Positions 34,445 to 46,316 of a DNA stretch of 64,000 nucleotides are shown here, piece after piece; positions within the stretch are counted from its first letter, which is position 1, and each line of letters starts with the position of its first letter. Position numbers and translations under genes: made by a program. Origin of the DNA: Larix kaempferi (Eukaryota; Streptophyta; Pinopsida; Pinales; Pinaceae). The notes beneath the pieces are model-generated. The model ran no database searches. It saw only the letters and a program-made list of their open reading frames with translations, and was not told the DNA's origin. The stretch lies in the NCBI GenBank assembly GCA_027924585.1, contig BSBM01000643.1, forward strand, positions 18,400,501 through 18,464,500. Direction: 5' to 3'.

Positions 34445-34843
34445 ATGCAAAACCCTGAAGTAAACATTCACCCCAAGGAGAACCCAAGCACAGAAGCCCA
34501 AAAAAACCCAAATTCACACAAATTAAGAACCTTGGTTCAAGAGCTTAGAACCACTAGGGAACCACCAAGACTCTCCTTATCCACATCCCTTAACAACATC
34601 ATTGCATCAGTTGACAATGCTCATGGTCAATTGGCGAGCACAACTGAGTATAGGGATAGCATGAGAGCATATTATTTCACTGGCCTCAGTAGAGACCAAA
34701 ACAAAGACCTGAACATCTCAAAACAAACTCTAGTTAGTTATTTCATTGACCCCAGGACCTACCTACCCCCTGATACACACAAAAGGTTCCTTTGCATGGA
34801 TTGGTGCACATATGAGCCATGGAGACAAAATTGGATGAGTTGA
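34445..34843 (+). pseudogene. Unidentified coding relic
   Basis: A 132-codon frame from ATG, followed in the same frame after TGA (34841) by another roughly 35 sense codons (FMVFDKPPFNNREVSIYF). It has mixed, protein-like composition (SLNNIIASVDNAHGQLAST, then TLVSYFIDPRTYLPPDTH) without internal repetition. I do not recognise a family. It lies just outside the right edge of copy B. It may be an exon fragment captured by a transposable element or a chance open frame. Confidence 0.4.
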
Positions 34844-34856
34844 TGGTTTATGGTTT

Positions 34857-36203
34857 TTGACAAACCTCCTTTCAACAATAGGGAGGTTTCGATTTATTTT
34901 CTTCAAACTATATGTGGCGTTCAAGTTGGGTCTACGTGTCAACTACTTTGACATTAGTGAGTTTCAGGGGGTTGGTCTTGGATCTTCCCAGGATCGACCC
35001 ACGGTCAAGTGTAACCCAATGAGAGGGCCACCTGCACCTAGGCATACGCCTATAGCTTAATAGTTCTATAAAAAAGTTTATTATTATATATACTATACAA
35101 GCTTATAAGCATGCAATTTTCCCTTAAAATCATAATTATAGATAAGTACAATGACTATCATTGAGACAGGTTTGATTTGTTTTCAAGTTTAGTTAATGAG
35201 ATGACATGACGGAGAAATAAAAAATAACGAAGATCAATTCAATATTTTCATAGTTATTTTATGTGGACTTCGCATGTTTGTGATGTGGTTCTACAAGCTT
35301 CTATCTCATCAAACTCATGGAGACATGTAGGTAATACTCATTTTTCTATTTTAGCTAGCACGCTTAACATTACTGCTAGTGAGATTTATTTAGAAGTATC
35401 TTAGCTAAGGACTACTCACACATTAGTTAATTATAGGATCAAATTATAATTTAGAAGTCTCTTAGTTAAGGACTTCTCACACATAGATCATCTTAGGGTT
35501 TTTTATTATAAGTATTTTTTTTTAATGTTACTAGGTATTGAGAACAAATACATAGATCATCCTACAGTTATCCTAAGGTTTCCTTAATTCCAAGATGATG
35601 TTTTTCACCAATGTAACTAGGTAGGGAGAAAAAATACACAATGGATCGTTGGAGGATAGACCAACGCATATGGACTGTTTGTATTTTGTAAGGCCCAAGT
35701 GGTGTTATCGTTTGTGAGTAATAGGTATGGCTCTTTTTTTGTCAAATCATTTCCATCCATTCATTTTTTATCATGAGAAATAAAATACCACATTGATATT
35801 GTCAATCGTAATAAAATGGGACTATTTACTACAAATAAACATCTTTTTTCCAAGATAAGTTGATTCTCCATCTTTTCTTTTCCATATTTTTCACCTTCTT
35901 CCATACACACTTGGGGATGATTGCAAGAAAAATTAAGAAAAAAGGATAGCATCCACCACACTTTTGATCAAAACTAACTAATCACTCATAGACAACCATT
36001 TGAAACACCATCCAAATATCATTTCTTTAATCAAAACCTACTTTCAAAAATGAAAGAACAAAATTGCTTTAGAACTTTAAGCCTTTCATCTCCTTAGTAC
36101 AAAATGAGAGATTAGTGACTACGTGACTAAAAAAATTAGCCACCACAGTTTTTTCAAGTGAAATACTACCAAATTTGAGAAATTTTAGGTGACTCAACTA
36201 AAA
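34857..36203. other. Intergenic, no gene seen
   Basis: Mostly AT-rich. Around 35395-35485 a short segment (roughly 'cttagctaaggac' followed by 'actcacaca') is repeated once. No gene is supported. Confidence 0.4.
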
Positions 36204-36346
36204 GTGACTAATGTAAATGACTAATTTAGCCACGGGTTAAAAAATATGACTAGATAATAAGTGGCACATTTAAAAATGACTAACATAAATAACTAATTTA
36301 ATCTAGGAATAAAAATATGACTACCTAACAACTACAAGAATATGAA
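36204..36346. repeat. 72-bp tandem repeat, two copies
   Basis: Units start GTGACTAATG (36204) and ATGACTAACA (36276) and share TAAATGACTAATTTA-type text. The motif TGACTA occurs at least eight times across 36115-36335. Confidence 0.75.
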
Positions 36347-36430
36347 TTAGGCGTTTATATTAATCATTTTTAATTGTGTCATTCGACAATGGAAAATGGC
36401 AATTTTGAGAATGAGCTTTTACAATTTACA

Positions 36431-36505
36431 AAATTTTAACACTGTAGATGGATTTTGAGACCCCTTTGCAATGGGTCTCTCAATCCATCTACAGTGTTGA
36501 AATTT
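36431..36505. repeat. Foldback hairpin, 33-bp arms
   Basis: Arms 36431-36463 and 36473-36505 around a 9-base loop are complementary at 30 of 33 positions by eye (core AACACTGTAGATGGATT). It sits at the left edge of copy 2 of the receptor-flank block. Confidence 0.9.
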
Positions 36506-36529
36506 AGTAATAATCCAAAAATCCATCTG

Positions 36530-37870
36530 AATCAAGAAAGGTTTGGGGCCTTCACCAAAAAAAATCATGGCATTGTTTTTCCATCCAGCATCTTAGGATG
36601 TTTTTTTTCTTTTATGACCATATGTAGTTTAGAGTACTAAAAATCGTTGTTTAAAATGCCATGACATTTGACCCATGGTAATCAAACGAAAAAAATGTAG
36701 TCATTCTCTACACCTATTTCAACCTTAGTTTTGGATGATGAACCATGATAAAATTAGATCCATGTTTTGATGGAATAAGAGGATTTAACTACATCTAACT
36801 ATATGGAGTAGCAAAAAAATTATGGACATGAAGCCAACATCTTTGTGCATTTTCACAATAAGACTAGATGGATGCCTTCATATTTCTTGTTGAAGGTGGG
36901 ATATTACCTCATGTTCATATTTGCCTTCACCTTCAAAATATTTATAAGAAAACGAGTCATCATATAAGAGAACAAGCCAACCATAATTTCTTAATGAGTT
37001 GGAATTCAAGAACCAATAGAATTTCAATAAATTGAGTCAACCATAATGGTTGACTTGAGATATTTGTCATAAAAGAAACTATTTTTTTTGTTCGTATTTT
37101 CAACATAACTCCCTGTGGTTTTACTCAAATTTCGAGCAGTTTCACTCGTTGGATGAGGAATTTAATTCCGCATCCAATGAGTGCTCCCACTTGAAATTTG
37201 AGTAAAAACATAGGGAGATATGTTGAAAATACAAACAAAAACATTAGTTTTTTTCTTTCTTCCTCCAAAATTAATAAATATTATTTTATTATTTTCCTTA
37301 GGAGGGCCATTTTGAACTCAAATTCCCCTAATCTAAATTGAATAGAATTTTATTGTGAATATGTTCTTAAATTTTATATTTACCTCCACCTTCACCATTT
37401 TGAATTTGTCTTCATTTCTAAGTTGAATAGAAGTTTATTGTAAATTTGTTCTTAACTTTGCTAACTAATTTTCATTATTATTAATTAGAACTTGTTAAAA
37501 AAAATACACCAAACATTAGTTTGAAACAATAGACATTTTCATATAATATAGTTTATAAATTTTTTCCCTCCCACCATACAAATTATAAAAGAGAGCCCAG
37601 AAATAACACATTTTTAGTTTTATCTAGCTCTCGGGTTTGCCCAGCCTAAAAGCAAATGATGCCATCCTGCTTATCATAGTGAAACGCCTTAAAATTTCAA
37701 TCTTCATCAACAAAAAAAAATGCACTTTCAAATGTAAGTTGGGGCTTCACAGTTTCAAAAGAGCGTTTTCATAAAGCGAAAATGTAAACTTGTGTAATTC
37801 CATAACTATTTTTTTTAATCCCAATTTTATTTCCCCACATTTCTTTGTATGTAAGTTTTTTAAGTATTTA
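36530..37870. repeat. Duplicated block, left flank of receptor locus (copy 2)
   Basis: Matches 830-1550 in two pieces (about 36530-36935 and 37330-37600) plus the terminal 'tttaagtatttaa'. Two insertions relative to copy 1 lie at about 36936-37330 (containing a foldback element) and 37600-37846. Confidence 0.8.
37085..37241. mobile_element. Foldback (MITE-like) element, about 70-bp arms
   Basis: The left arm (37085-37156, starting TTTTTGTTCGTATTTTCAAC) is the near reverse complement of 37171-37241. The loop AGGAATTTAATTCCG contains a small palindrome of its own. The element is absent from the matching position of copy 1. No target-site duplication was securely assigned. Confidence 0.8.
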
Positions 37871-39230
37871 AGTCAAGTCGGGCGGCTGCCCACTGACCCC
37901 AATCCAGTCAAGTCACTTAGTCAGTCCGGCGCGCACCTATTTTGTTCTCTTCTATGTTTTGTCTGCCAATGCCACGCAAATTCCCTCAAGTCACTCCGTT
38001 GCCGACCTACCCAAATCGAGTCAAGCCGCCCACCGATCACTTCCCAAGTCGATCGTATCTTATTTTGTTTTGTATGAAAGCTGCGTGGTCGCTTTCCACC
38101 TCACAAGTTTTGAAAGATGTTGGAGCGATTGTTTAGGCGTTTGATAATCGACACTTCAACATAATTCCGTTTTCTTTATTTTCTTTAGAATTGAACATTT
38201 ATTTAATTTTCGTATTATATTGGGTTTAAACCAAAATTTATGTTATTTTACTTTATTTAAAAACCTTTTTATTATTTATTTATAGAAAAATTGACATCGA
38301 ATGTTATTTTACTTTATTTAAAAACCTTTTTATTATTTATTTATAGGAAAAATTCACATCGAATATTTTATAATGGTTCAAAAGAAGTTTCGATCAATTA
38401 ATTCTATTCAACAACCTTTTTTAACGGCAAAATTAATTAAATTTCGATTAATCTTAAATTAAATCGATTTAATCTATAGTTATTATCTCTAATTTTATGT
38501 GACTAAACATATCTGAAATTAATTAATTAATTAATATGTATAAAAATATTCAAAAAACTATTAAAATATACAAATTTGAGGAATGTACACAATTTTTTTA
38601 TGTAAGATCTTGTGTAATTACAAAGTATTCTCACAACTTTTAGAGTGGAAATAACCCATTTTTATTTTTAATGATTTGAGAATATTTTTTTTAATCTAAA
38701 TATGTAGGTTTCATTAAGTTTTACAACATACTAAGATATACTATACATTTTAATCCTTTGGTGGGAGTAGAGTATAAGAAGAGAGACAAGCAATGAGGGA
38801 CTTGCATATAGCTTCAAATGAAATTTGATCACCAATTAAACTCCTAATAAAAAATTTTAGGCTAAAGTTGTCAATGGATATTATGCAACAAGAACTTAAC
38901 TACATAATAGGTAAATTAAAAAATGGACATATTAACAAAGAAAGATACATAACATCTTGATTATATACTTGTGCACATAAATTGTTTTCAAATGAATTCA
39001 ATATATTATTCATGATGGAGCATCTTAACCAAAAAGATACATAACATCTTGACTATATACTTATGCATATAATTACTTACAATTGAATTTACTTTATCAT
39101 CTTACATGAACTCTATATCACAATTATAAACACACAAATTCTTATAAAAATTATAAACATCCAAAGACATTATGTAATGCTCATGTGATTTTAACCAATC
39201 TTGCAATATCAAACATCGTATACTCTCCTC
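37871..39230. repeat. Duplicated block, right flank of receptor locus (copy 2)
   Basis: Begins AGTCAAGTCGGGCGGCTG directly after the left-flank match; corresponds to 4851-6450. No receptor gene lies between the flanks. It contains its own 61-bp tandem duplication at 38241-38362 (unit starts TGTTATTTTACTTTATT). Confidence 0.82.
38241..38362. repeat. 61-bp tandem duplication
   Basis: Two nearly identical units start at 38241 and 38302. Copy 1 of the locus has a single diverged version. Confidence 0.88.
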
Positions 39231-39434
39231 AAAAAATAAAATAACATCATGCGCTATCCTCAAATTTCTTCTTAAATTCATGAACCAAGACTTATAACAA
39301 ATTATCCCTTTTCAAATTAAATATAAAGAAAAATGTAATTAAACATTTTAATTGTAGTCATTTAAATACAAAAATATATAATTAACATGTAAAATTTTAA
39401 CTAAGTTATGCATTCTTTTACATTTATATATAAT

Positions 39435-39800
39435 AAACATAATACACAAAATATATATAAACATAAATAAACATCTAAATATAAAAAAAATACATATATA
39501 ACATGTGGTTTCTATAAATTGAGACCATATAAAATCCTACAATCTACAAAGTTGATTTTGTTTAGAACATTAAATTATAAACTTTAATGATTTGTCATAA
39601 ATATAATGATTTGTCATAAATAAAAGTCATGTATTTTTATAAAATATATATCTACATAAATTTAATGCAATGCAACACAATATTTTTTAAAATATGTATA
39701 AAATGCATCCACCTTTTTATAAAATGTCATGGTTTGCATTTAAAAATTAAAACTCCACAACGAAAAAAATATATATTCTCCCCTTGATTTTAAAGTTAGC
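39435..39800. repeat. Partial third copy (C) of the 2.7-kb repeat
   Basis: Matches about 22110-22450 of copy A and the corresponding part of copy B ('acatatataacatgtggtttcta', 'ctacaaagttgat', 'aaaatatgtataaaat'), but is more diverged. Confidence 0.75.
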
Positions 39801-39819
39801 CTATATTCAAATGGTATAA

Positions 39820-39820
<1 letters not shown>

Positions 39821-39876
<56 letters not shown>
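39821..39876. repeat. (TA)28 microsatellite
   Basis: An uninterrupted 56-bp TA run. It falls roughly where copies A and B have a short GT run. Confidence 0.98.
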
Positions 39877-39878
<2 letters not shown>

Positions 39879-40062
39879 TAAGTTAATGATTCCATTATAG
39901 TTAATAGGAAATTAAATTTTAACCATTGAGATATGAATTTATTGGTAACGAAATGTAGCTGCATCTTTGCAAAGTTGGTTTCCTTCTTAATGAATATCTT
40001 GCAAAGTTGTTTTCATTCTTAATGAATATCTTATAAAATTATAAATATGATACTTCAAATGA

Positions 40063-40554
40063 TTAGCTCATAAAAAATATATTTAGTGAATGAAGGGAAC
40101 AACTACTTATTGATGCAAAGTGGGTGACATTGCGATGGTGAGTCTCATCAATTTTGATTACCATAACCACTTCTCTAAGAGTTGAATCCTTGGGAAGCCT
40201 CAAGTTATCTCTAACTATGGTAGGGGATGACACATTTAGAAGGTGAGCATTATCCACCCTATAGTAGAACTTTAAATGCTATATGGCATAGTGTATACAC
40301 CATTGGATCAAAGTTGCTTGAGATCCAACAACATCCACATCACCCCACATGACATTTAATTTGCTTAGTAGGGTGGATAGTGATCGACCGTTTGGAATGA
40401 TTCGTACACTGTCATTCTTCCACATGTCTAATATTGATAAACATGCTCCTTGATTCACTTCAGGATGCATAGTAGTCTGGAACAGAGCCGACTGAGACAT
40501 TAGTCTTGTGTAGAGTAGAGCACAATAGAGAAATGTGTGACAGTAGCTTTTCAC
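40063..40554 (-). pseudogene. Unidentified coding relic with one in-frame stop
   Basis: Reading down from 40554, one minus-strand frame stays open for 91 codons, meets a single TAG at about 40279, and continues in the same frame for about 70 codons to about 40063. The text is protein-like (SVRIIPNGRSLSTLLSKLN, VVGSQATLIQWCIHYAI, then FYYRVDNAHLLNVSS and KDSTLREVVMVIKIDETHH) and non-repetitive except for its first 20 codons, which are part of the adjacent array. I do not recognise the family. A captured exon or an old transposon gene are both possible. Confidence 0.5.
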
Positions 40555-40748
40555 ACATTAGAGTGTGACAGAGAAGACTGTGACAATAGCATTCCATAGG
40601 GTAGAGTGTGATAGATTAGTGTGTGACATTAGTCTTGTGCAAAGAAAAGAGGAACAAAGCAGAGTGTGACAATAGTCTTGTGCAGAGCAAATCACAACAG
40701 AGCATAGTGTGACAATAGAGAGGATTGTCTTGCATAGAGTAGATTTTC
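40480..40748. repeat. Degenerate tandem array, left half
   Basis: Irregular repeats built from GTGTGACAATAGTCTTGTGCAG-like and AGAGTAGAG-like words. The same array resumes at 42622-42890 on the far side of the LTR. Confidence 0.8.
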
Positions 40749-42621
40749 TGTAATATCCCTGATCTGATCTCAAGGAATATTATATCAAATTCAAAATTTT
40801 AAAACATAAACTAGCACAAGTTAATACGAGTTATCAAAACTAGTCAAAAACAAACTAGAATTGTTCACTGTAAAGCCCACTCGGAACTTGATATTTTCAC
40901 TTTGTTGGATCTGCCAAATAGATGGGGAAGTGTGGAGAAGAAAAATTATCAGTGTCAGGGCCAGCGTCAAAGTCCTATTCACAAGGTACTGGGTCCATTT
41001 ATGGTTTCAGATTTAGTAGACACTGATTCCTACCCCAAGGCTTCCTGAACACACCAACATATCCATACTAAACTTATTTAATTACACTTGAACGTAACCA
41101 ATGGTGAATAGCACTCATTAACCCATGATTAGATTATGGACAAGAGTTCCTAATATTTTGGGAGGTTTTACCTGAGTTTGGAGGCAAAAGAAGGAAGGGC
41201 ACTAGATTGGATTGCTTAGATAGTAGTTTTCCAGGCTCTCCCAAACAGGATGAGAGGGATACAAATTCTCAGGGAAATACTTGGAGGGTCATCATCACAT
41301 TCGTAAGGATCTAACATGACTGATAGAACATAAAATTATCACTCATAAATATTTTTATAGCTATTACTGCAAAACTGGTTGGAAAACAATGTCTAAAGAA
41401 CTAGTCTTGACAAAATTGCACTCAAACAACCACTAAGGATTTCTAATTCTTCTTATGAAACACAGTATGGATCAGAACTAAACATATGAAAAACAACAAA
41501 CTGAAATTAAGAATTATGAGCAACAATTGAATGTATTTTACTCTTTAGACTTCTCGGGGATTCTATATTACATAAATTTCTTACAACATGAAATGTGGAA
41601 GACCTTAAGAAGGAGAGAAGAGTACATATCTGCAATAAGATGACTATAGAGAAGATGGATTCTCATGAAAGGCACACCATGTCTCAATTACTGCTCATAG
41701 GGGGTACATTCACCAACTAAAACTTTTCCTTTGAGTGGATCTCCTCCAGAATCTCTCTCTAATTGATCTGACACTCAAAATCTCTTCTTGATAGCTTGGA
41801 TTCTTCAATGGTGGCTGATACTGGGATGTAAATCAGACTCCCATAGCTCTGTATCAGACTGTGAACAAACTAGAACAATCACATTGCATTGGGGCACATC
41901 TCCCAATCTTGGTTGAGGCACATCACTCAACCTTGAGAAGCAAAGCTCTTAGACAAAAAATGAATTTGCCAAAATATGTGAGAGGAGCACAATGTCCTTC
42001 TTTAATAGGTTGAGTTAGCTTCATGAGAAAGTAATTGGAACGTGTGAGGATGAGGGCTCCTTCCGTAGGGGAATTAGCAACATCTTCTTGCTTTGTGATC
42101 TCTTCTGCTTTTAGCAACTACGCCTTCCTTACCTTTTCTAGACATTTACTGCTTTGTGATCTATTTTGATTTTGGAAAATGTGCCCTCCTTAGATTTTTG
42201 GATGTTTCCTTCTTTTCAAACTCGGTTCTTTCTGCACTTTCCTTCTTTGTCCACTTTCCTGCTTTGTGCTTTGTCTGCTTTTCACTGCTTTTGTTAGTTT
42301 CCTCTTTCTTTGTTGTCACCTTGCTTTTAGTTTCCTTGTTGTTGTTTCTATCTTTTTCCAATTGAGTTGATGTGGTCCACCTTATCCTCATGTGCCCTCC
42401 TAAGCATGTGAACATTATCACTTTGCCAAAATTTAAAATATAATGATAATTAAACTATTACAAAAATGCTTCAAATATTAAATATTACTAAATTTTAATA
42501 CTATAGGCTTGTATCAAAATTTATCCCAAGAATTAAAATTTTCCAATCTCTAATTTTCTTCCTAGACCCTTAGGGATTGAAGGGTCCAAGACTTGACCAT
42601 GTGGCTCCTAAGGAAGGGACA
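40749..42621 (-). repeat. LTR of gypsy-3 family, minus orientation, 1,873 bp (likely solo)
   Basis: On the minus strand it runs from TGTCCCTTCC (42621) to CAGGGATATTACA (40749), matching the ends and length of the LTR at 24879-26749. No polypurine tract or primer site adjoins either end, so it is probably a solo LTR. The 5 bases on either side do not match, so the target-site duplication is lost or the insertion was accompanied by a deletion. Confidence 0.8.
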
Positions 42622-42890
42622 TGACATTGTCATAGAGTAGAATTCATGGAAGTCTTGCACAGAGTAGAGCGTGACAAAGTAGAGTGTGACAGTAGTCTTG
42701 AGCAGAGCAGATCGTGACGGATCAAAGTGTGATTGTAAAGAAGATTGTCTTATGCAAAGTAGAGTGCGATAGAGTAGAGTGTGCCAGTAATCTTGTGCAC
42801 AATAGAGTGTGATGGAGAAGCATGTGAAAAGAGTGATTATTGTTTTGCACATAGTAGAACACAACAGAGTAAAGTGTGTTAGTTAAGTTG
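42622..42890. repeat. Degenerate tandem array, right half
   Basis: Continuation of 40480-40748, with AGAGTAGAGTGTGACAGTAG-type units. The LTR interrupted one array. Confidence 0.8.
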
Positions 42891-45724
42891 TCGCACAACA
42901 TCAACATAGAAGGAAGATTAGATTTGTGCAGTACAACATAGGAAGGTACATTGGTGCAAAGAAGTTAAATTTTCATTGCTTTGCAAGAAGGTACATTGGT
43001 TTATAGAAGTTAGAATTGTTTTGTAGCGCAAAAGGAAAACTAGTGCACATGAGTCAGATGTGTTTTGTGAGGTGCCGCGTGCAATAGGAAAGTTGTTGTA
43101 GAAGAAATACTTGAATTAAGCAAAAACGCAGTATTGAATTGAGCGAAAAATACATATAACGTTACAATAAGTGCACAGATAATGTTATAGGGGCACAAGA
43201 AGGTTACTAGATCTAAAGAATAACATATTCATATAAAGTAGGTGGGTTCCTACACAATATTTGTTGAGTTGGCGCTCAACCATGGGTATTGGTGTCTCCA
43301 GCAAGTTGGCTCTTGCAACATTGTAAATGTTAACGCAAAAAAAGTGACCACACACCAAAAAACATGTTATGGACCCTTATTCCCAAAGAATAAAATCATT
43401 TGTCCATAAAAACCCAAAAAACCCATTTATCCTAAGTTCTAAACCCCCTTTGGACAACCTCTACCAAAATAGGGAATCTCCCCTAAAAAGGAGGTGTCCA
43501 CCAAAATAGGGGGGTTGTCCTGACAAATACAAAATCCTACCTCAATTCAAAAGTTACAGGCGGTCAAATTCAAAACCCTAAACCACATGATATAAGTGAT
43601 ATTTTTCCACCATTTTACAGGAACATGATTCAAAAACCTACCATTCGAACCTCTTCCATCTTTGGTACCATTTTTACCATTCCCTATCCTCCATTATTCC
43701 ATTAGCATAGACCTCCACCATCAATATCCCACTCTGCAAACCCCCTTGGATGGTTGAGCACCTTTGGTTCCCTGTTACCATTCGGGTTGATACACTGCAT
43801 CTGGTTGAATTTGGTGGCCATTCAGAGGATGGATCCATCAACGGAGGATTGTTAGCTTCTCGGCCACAAGGGCCCATATGCCCAAAAAGGTAATTTTGTA
43901 ACTCCATTTATTTATAAATAATGAAAAATGATTCTTTTGTAGACCTATTTTATTAATGTGAATGAAAGGAATTTTACGTGTGTGTTTCGGTTTTCACTAC
44001 AGTAGATGTTGTTTTAGATTAATAGTTACTTTTTTACCATTCATATTTACGACTAAGTTTTTGCATGCTAGTATTTGTATTTACGGCTCATAAGCCATCC
44101 TACCTTAGTTTGTATTCATATTTACATAATTTGGTTCATAGTTTATTGATTTTTACCTGGTTTTACTGCACATCCTTCACACACAAAGTTGTGAGAGAAA
44201 CCCTCTTGCATGTTCTCTACCTCGACTTCCTCAAGCTGATAGAAATCCCATTTTCACCCGTTGGAGTGCAAAGACACATACAACAGAATTGGTGACCATA
44301 CTGGGTCGATCCCTAGAGATCCCCGGTTGATTTTTTATCTTTGTTCAAGAGTTTGTTTTACTGTATATTTTTTGCTTGTTATATCTCTTATTTTGAGTGT
44401 TTTTTAGTACGTTAGACCCCTAGCTAACTTTTGGCCTGCAAAACTGGCCTGGTCAAACCCTCAGACCCCATTCTCAGCCTTTGATTGAGTTGTTTTTCAT
44501 TTTTTTTGAAACCAGTCCTGGAGTGGCAACTTTCTTCTAGTTAAGTGCATCCTACGACACCCTTGTTGCCCAGTTAAGTGCACTCCAGAGCGCTCCTTTC
44601 TCCCTGAAAGGTGCACTCCAGAACTGTTGCACTTTGTTTTGGTTGCGCTCTTGTTTTTGCACAGTGTGCACCCCAGAACGCTTCTGTCCCTCAAACAAAA
44701 GCACCCTGAGATTGACTTATAACCCTCCGAGCCCTCTGTTTGTCCCATTTCATGATTTGCATTGACTTTTTAGTTGCAGATTCGACCGATTGCAACACCT
44801 TTTTTACTATCTCTGCTTGTTGATTTTAGCATGATTAGTCGCTCTTATTGTATCTTGGCAGTATCTTTCAGTTTGAAATAAAATAATTTCAGTTTAGTTT
44901 CTTTCAAGTTATCAGTATTGTTTATTTCTTGCTCATCTAGCATAGTTATACATGCCACTCCTACACCCACACACATTCTAAAGACTAAAGTGAGACCCAT
45001 TTTTTTTAATCAAACAAACATTTAACCCCACTTGGGGACCGAAAATAATCTTATAGCTAGGTAGGGAACTGGGGGTAGACATCCAAATAACCCCGCTTTG
45101 CCACTTTACATATGAAACTTAGCAGTTGTCTCTTAGGGAACCAAAAATCCCCTAATACTTTTTGGCATGGTTAAAAGTCGATTGGTGGGAAAGGCCTCTC
45201 CCATAGGAGGGAAAGTCTTGAGACTAGTTTCGGAAGTCTAGGTGGAATGCCGCTCTCCACTTAGTTCTGAAGGACACCTGCTCATAGTCCTCGCTGCATT
45301 ACCAGGCCCCCATACCAAGGGTGTAGCGACCAAAGGGCATAAACGATGAATTTCCTTTCTAGACCTGTCATGAACGGGGTAGCCTAGTTCCCCTTCTTCT
45401 AGGGATATTTTACTCGGGATCCCTCTCGGTAGAGGGATATGCATTACCCATTTGGGTCTCCATTTTGTATTCTCTAACTGCAGATTTCATCACCCTACAG
45501 GGGATACGATTTGAGTGAGCTTCCATATCTTTTAGTTAGGCATTTGCATGCTCTGATACCCTTCAGGTTACTGAGTCTTTTTCATTTTTAGGTAGTGTTG
45601 CTTGTTAGAATTCTGGTCATTCCTTGCTACTCGCCTGTTGTGACATGTGATCGCAGTAGAGTTTTAGAGTTTGTTGTTGGCCTGAGTGCCACCTTGTTGA
45701 TATCTCTCCTTCTGCACACATGAC
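42891..45724 (+). other. Probable gypsy-type leader sequence, no clear gene
   Basis: No convincing coding region. At about 44288-44310 'attggtgaccatactgggtcgat' has the look of a tRNA primer site of large gypsy elements, and the C-rich text at 45000-45450 resembles gypsy leaders upstream of gag. This is pattern-based and weak. Confidence 0.35.
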
Positions 45725-45729
45725 ATCAG

Positions 45730-46224
45730 TTGGATTTTTTAGCATTTTATTTAACCACCTCCGCACTCACGACATCAGTCATCATTCATCCCCCGAGATA
45801 CTCTCGTAGATTGCGGGGGCAGTCCCCACAACACAATCCATTAGACCGCACTCGTCATGCTCCATTGAGACGCACATATTCGTCGTTGGATCTTCATCGC
45901 GACGCCCCTTATTTCACATCTAATTATGAATCAGAGTCACATGTACCTACAACACCATCTATCCCCATGGAAGGCATGAACCCCAACCAGTTTTACAAAG
46001 GGATCGTTGGTGGTGGACACGCTAGCGACCCTATCGCCACTTCAACATTTATCCTGGCCATGGGATCCACGTGACCCTCTATCCATGTTTCCACAAGGCC
46101 TACCCCTAGCACCACTGTGCACCGAACCACTAAATCCATACCCATAGGTATTGGTCTCGTCCCGACATCCACAACCCCTCTGGTTACTGGCACTACCCTT
46201 GGGGGCACCACCCCTTCCTTTTAG
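45730..46224 (+). pseudogene. Possible gag N-terminus of a gypsy-type element, truncated
   Basis: A Ser/Thr/Pro/Arg-rich frame of 114 codons (RYSRRLRGQSPQHNP, then MEGMNPNQFYKG) continues past a TGA at about 46072 in the same frame to about 46224. It ends close to the gypsy-3 LTR at 46317, which seems to have truncated it. The low-complexity composition gives no firm family match. Confidence 0.35.
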
Positions 46225-46316
46225 ATCCCTCACCCCCATATAGGTAGTTCCTCTATTCCCATTACGACTAACGCACATGTACCTTCATTCGGTAGAGGTG
46301 GCCCCACAATAGCTGT

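Noticed and set aside
45238-45444. 68-codon minus-strand open frame
   Set aside because: C-rich leader-like sequence with no domain; plus-strand context suggests a retroelement leader.
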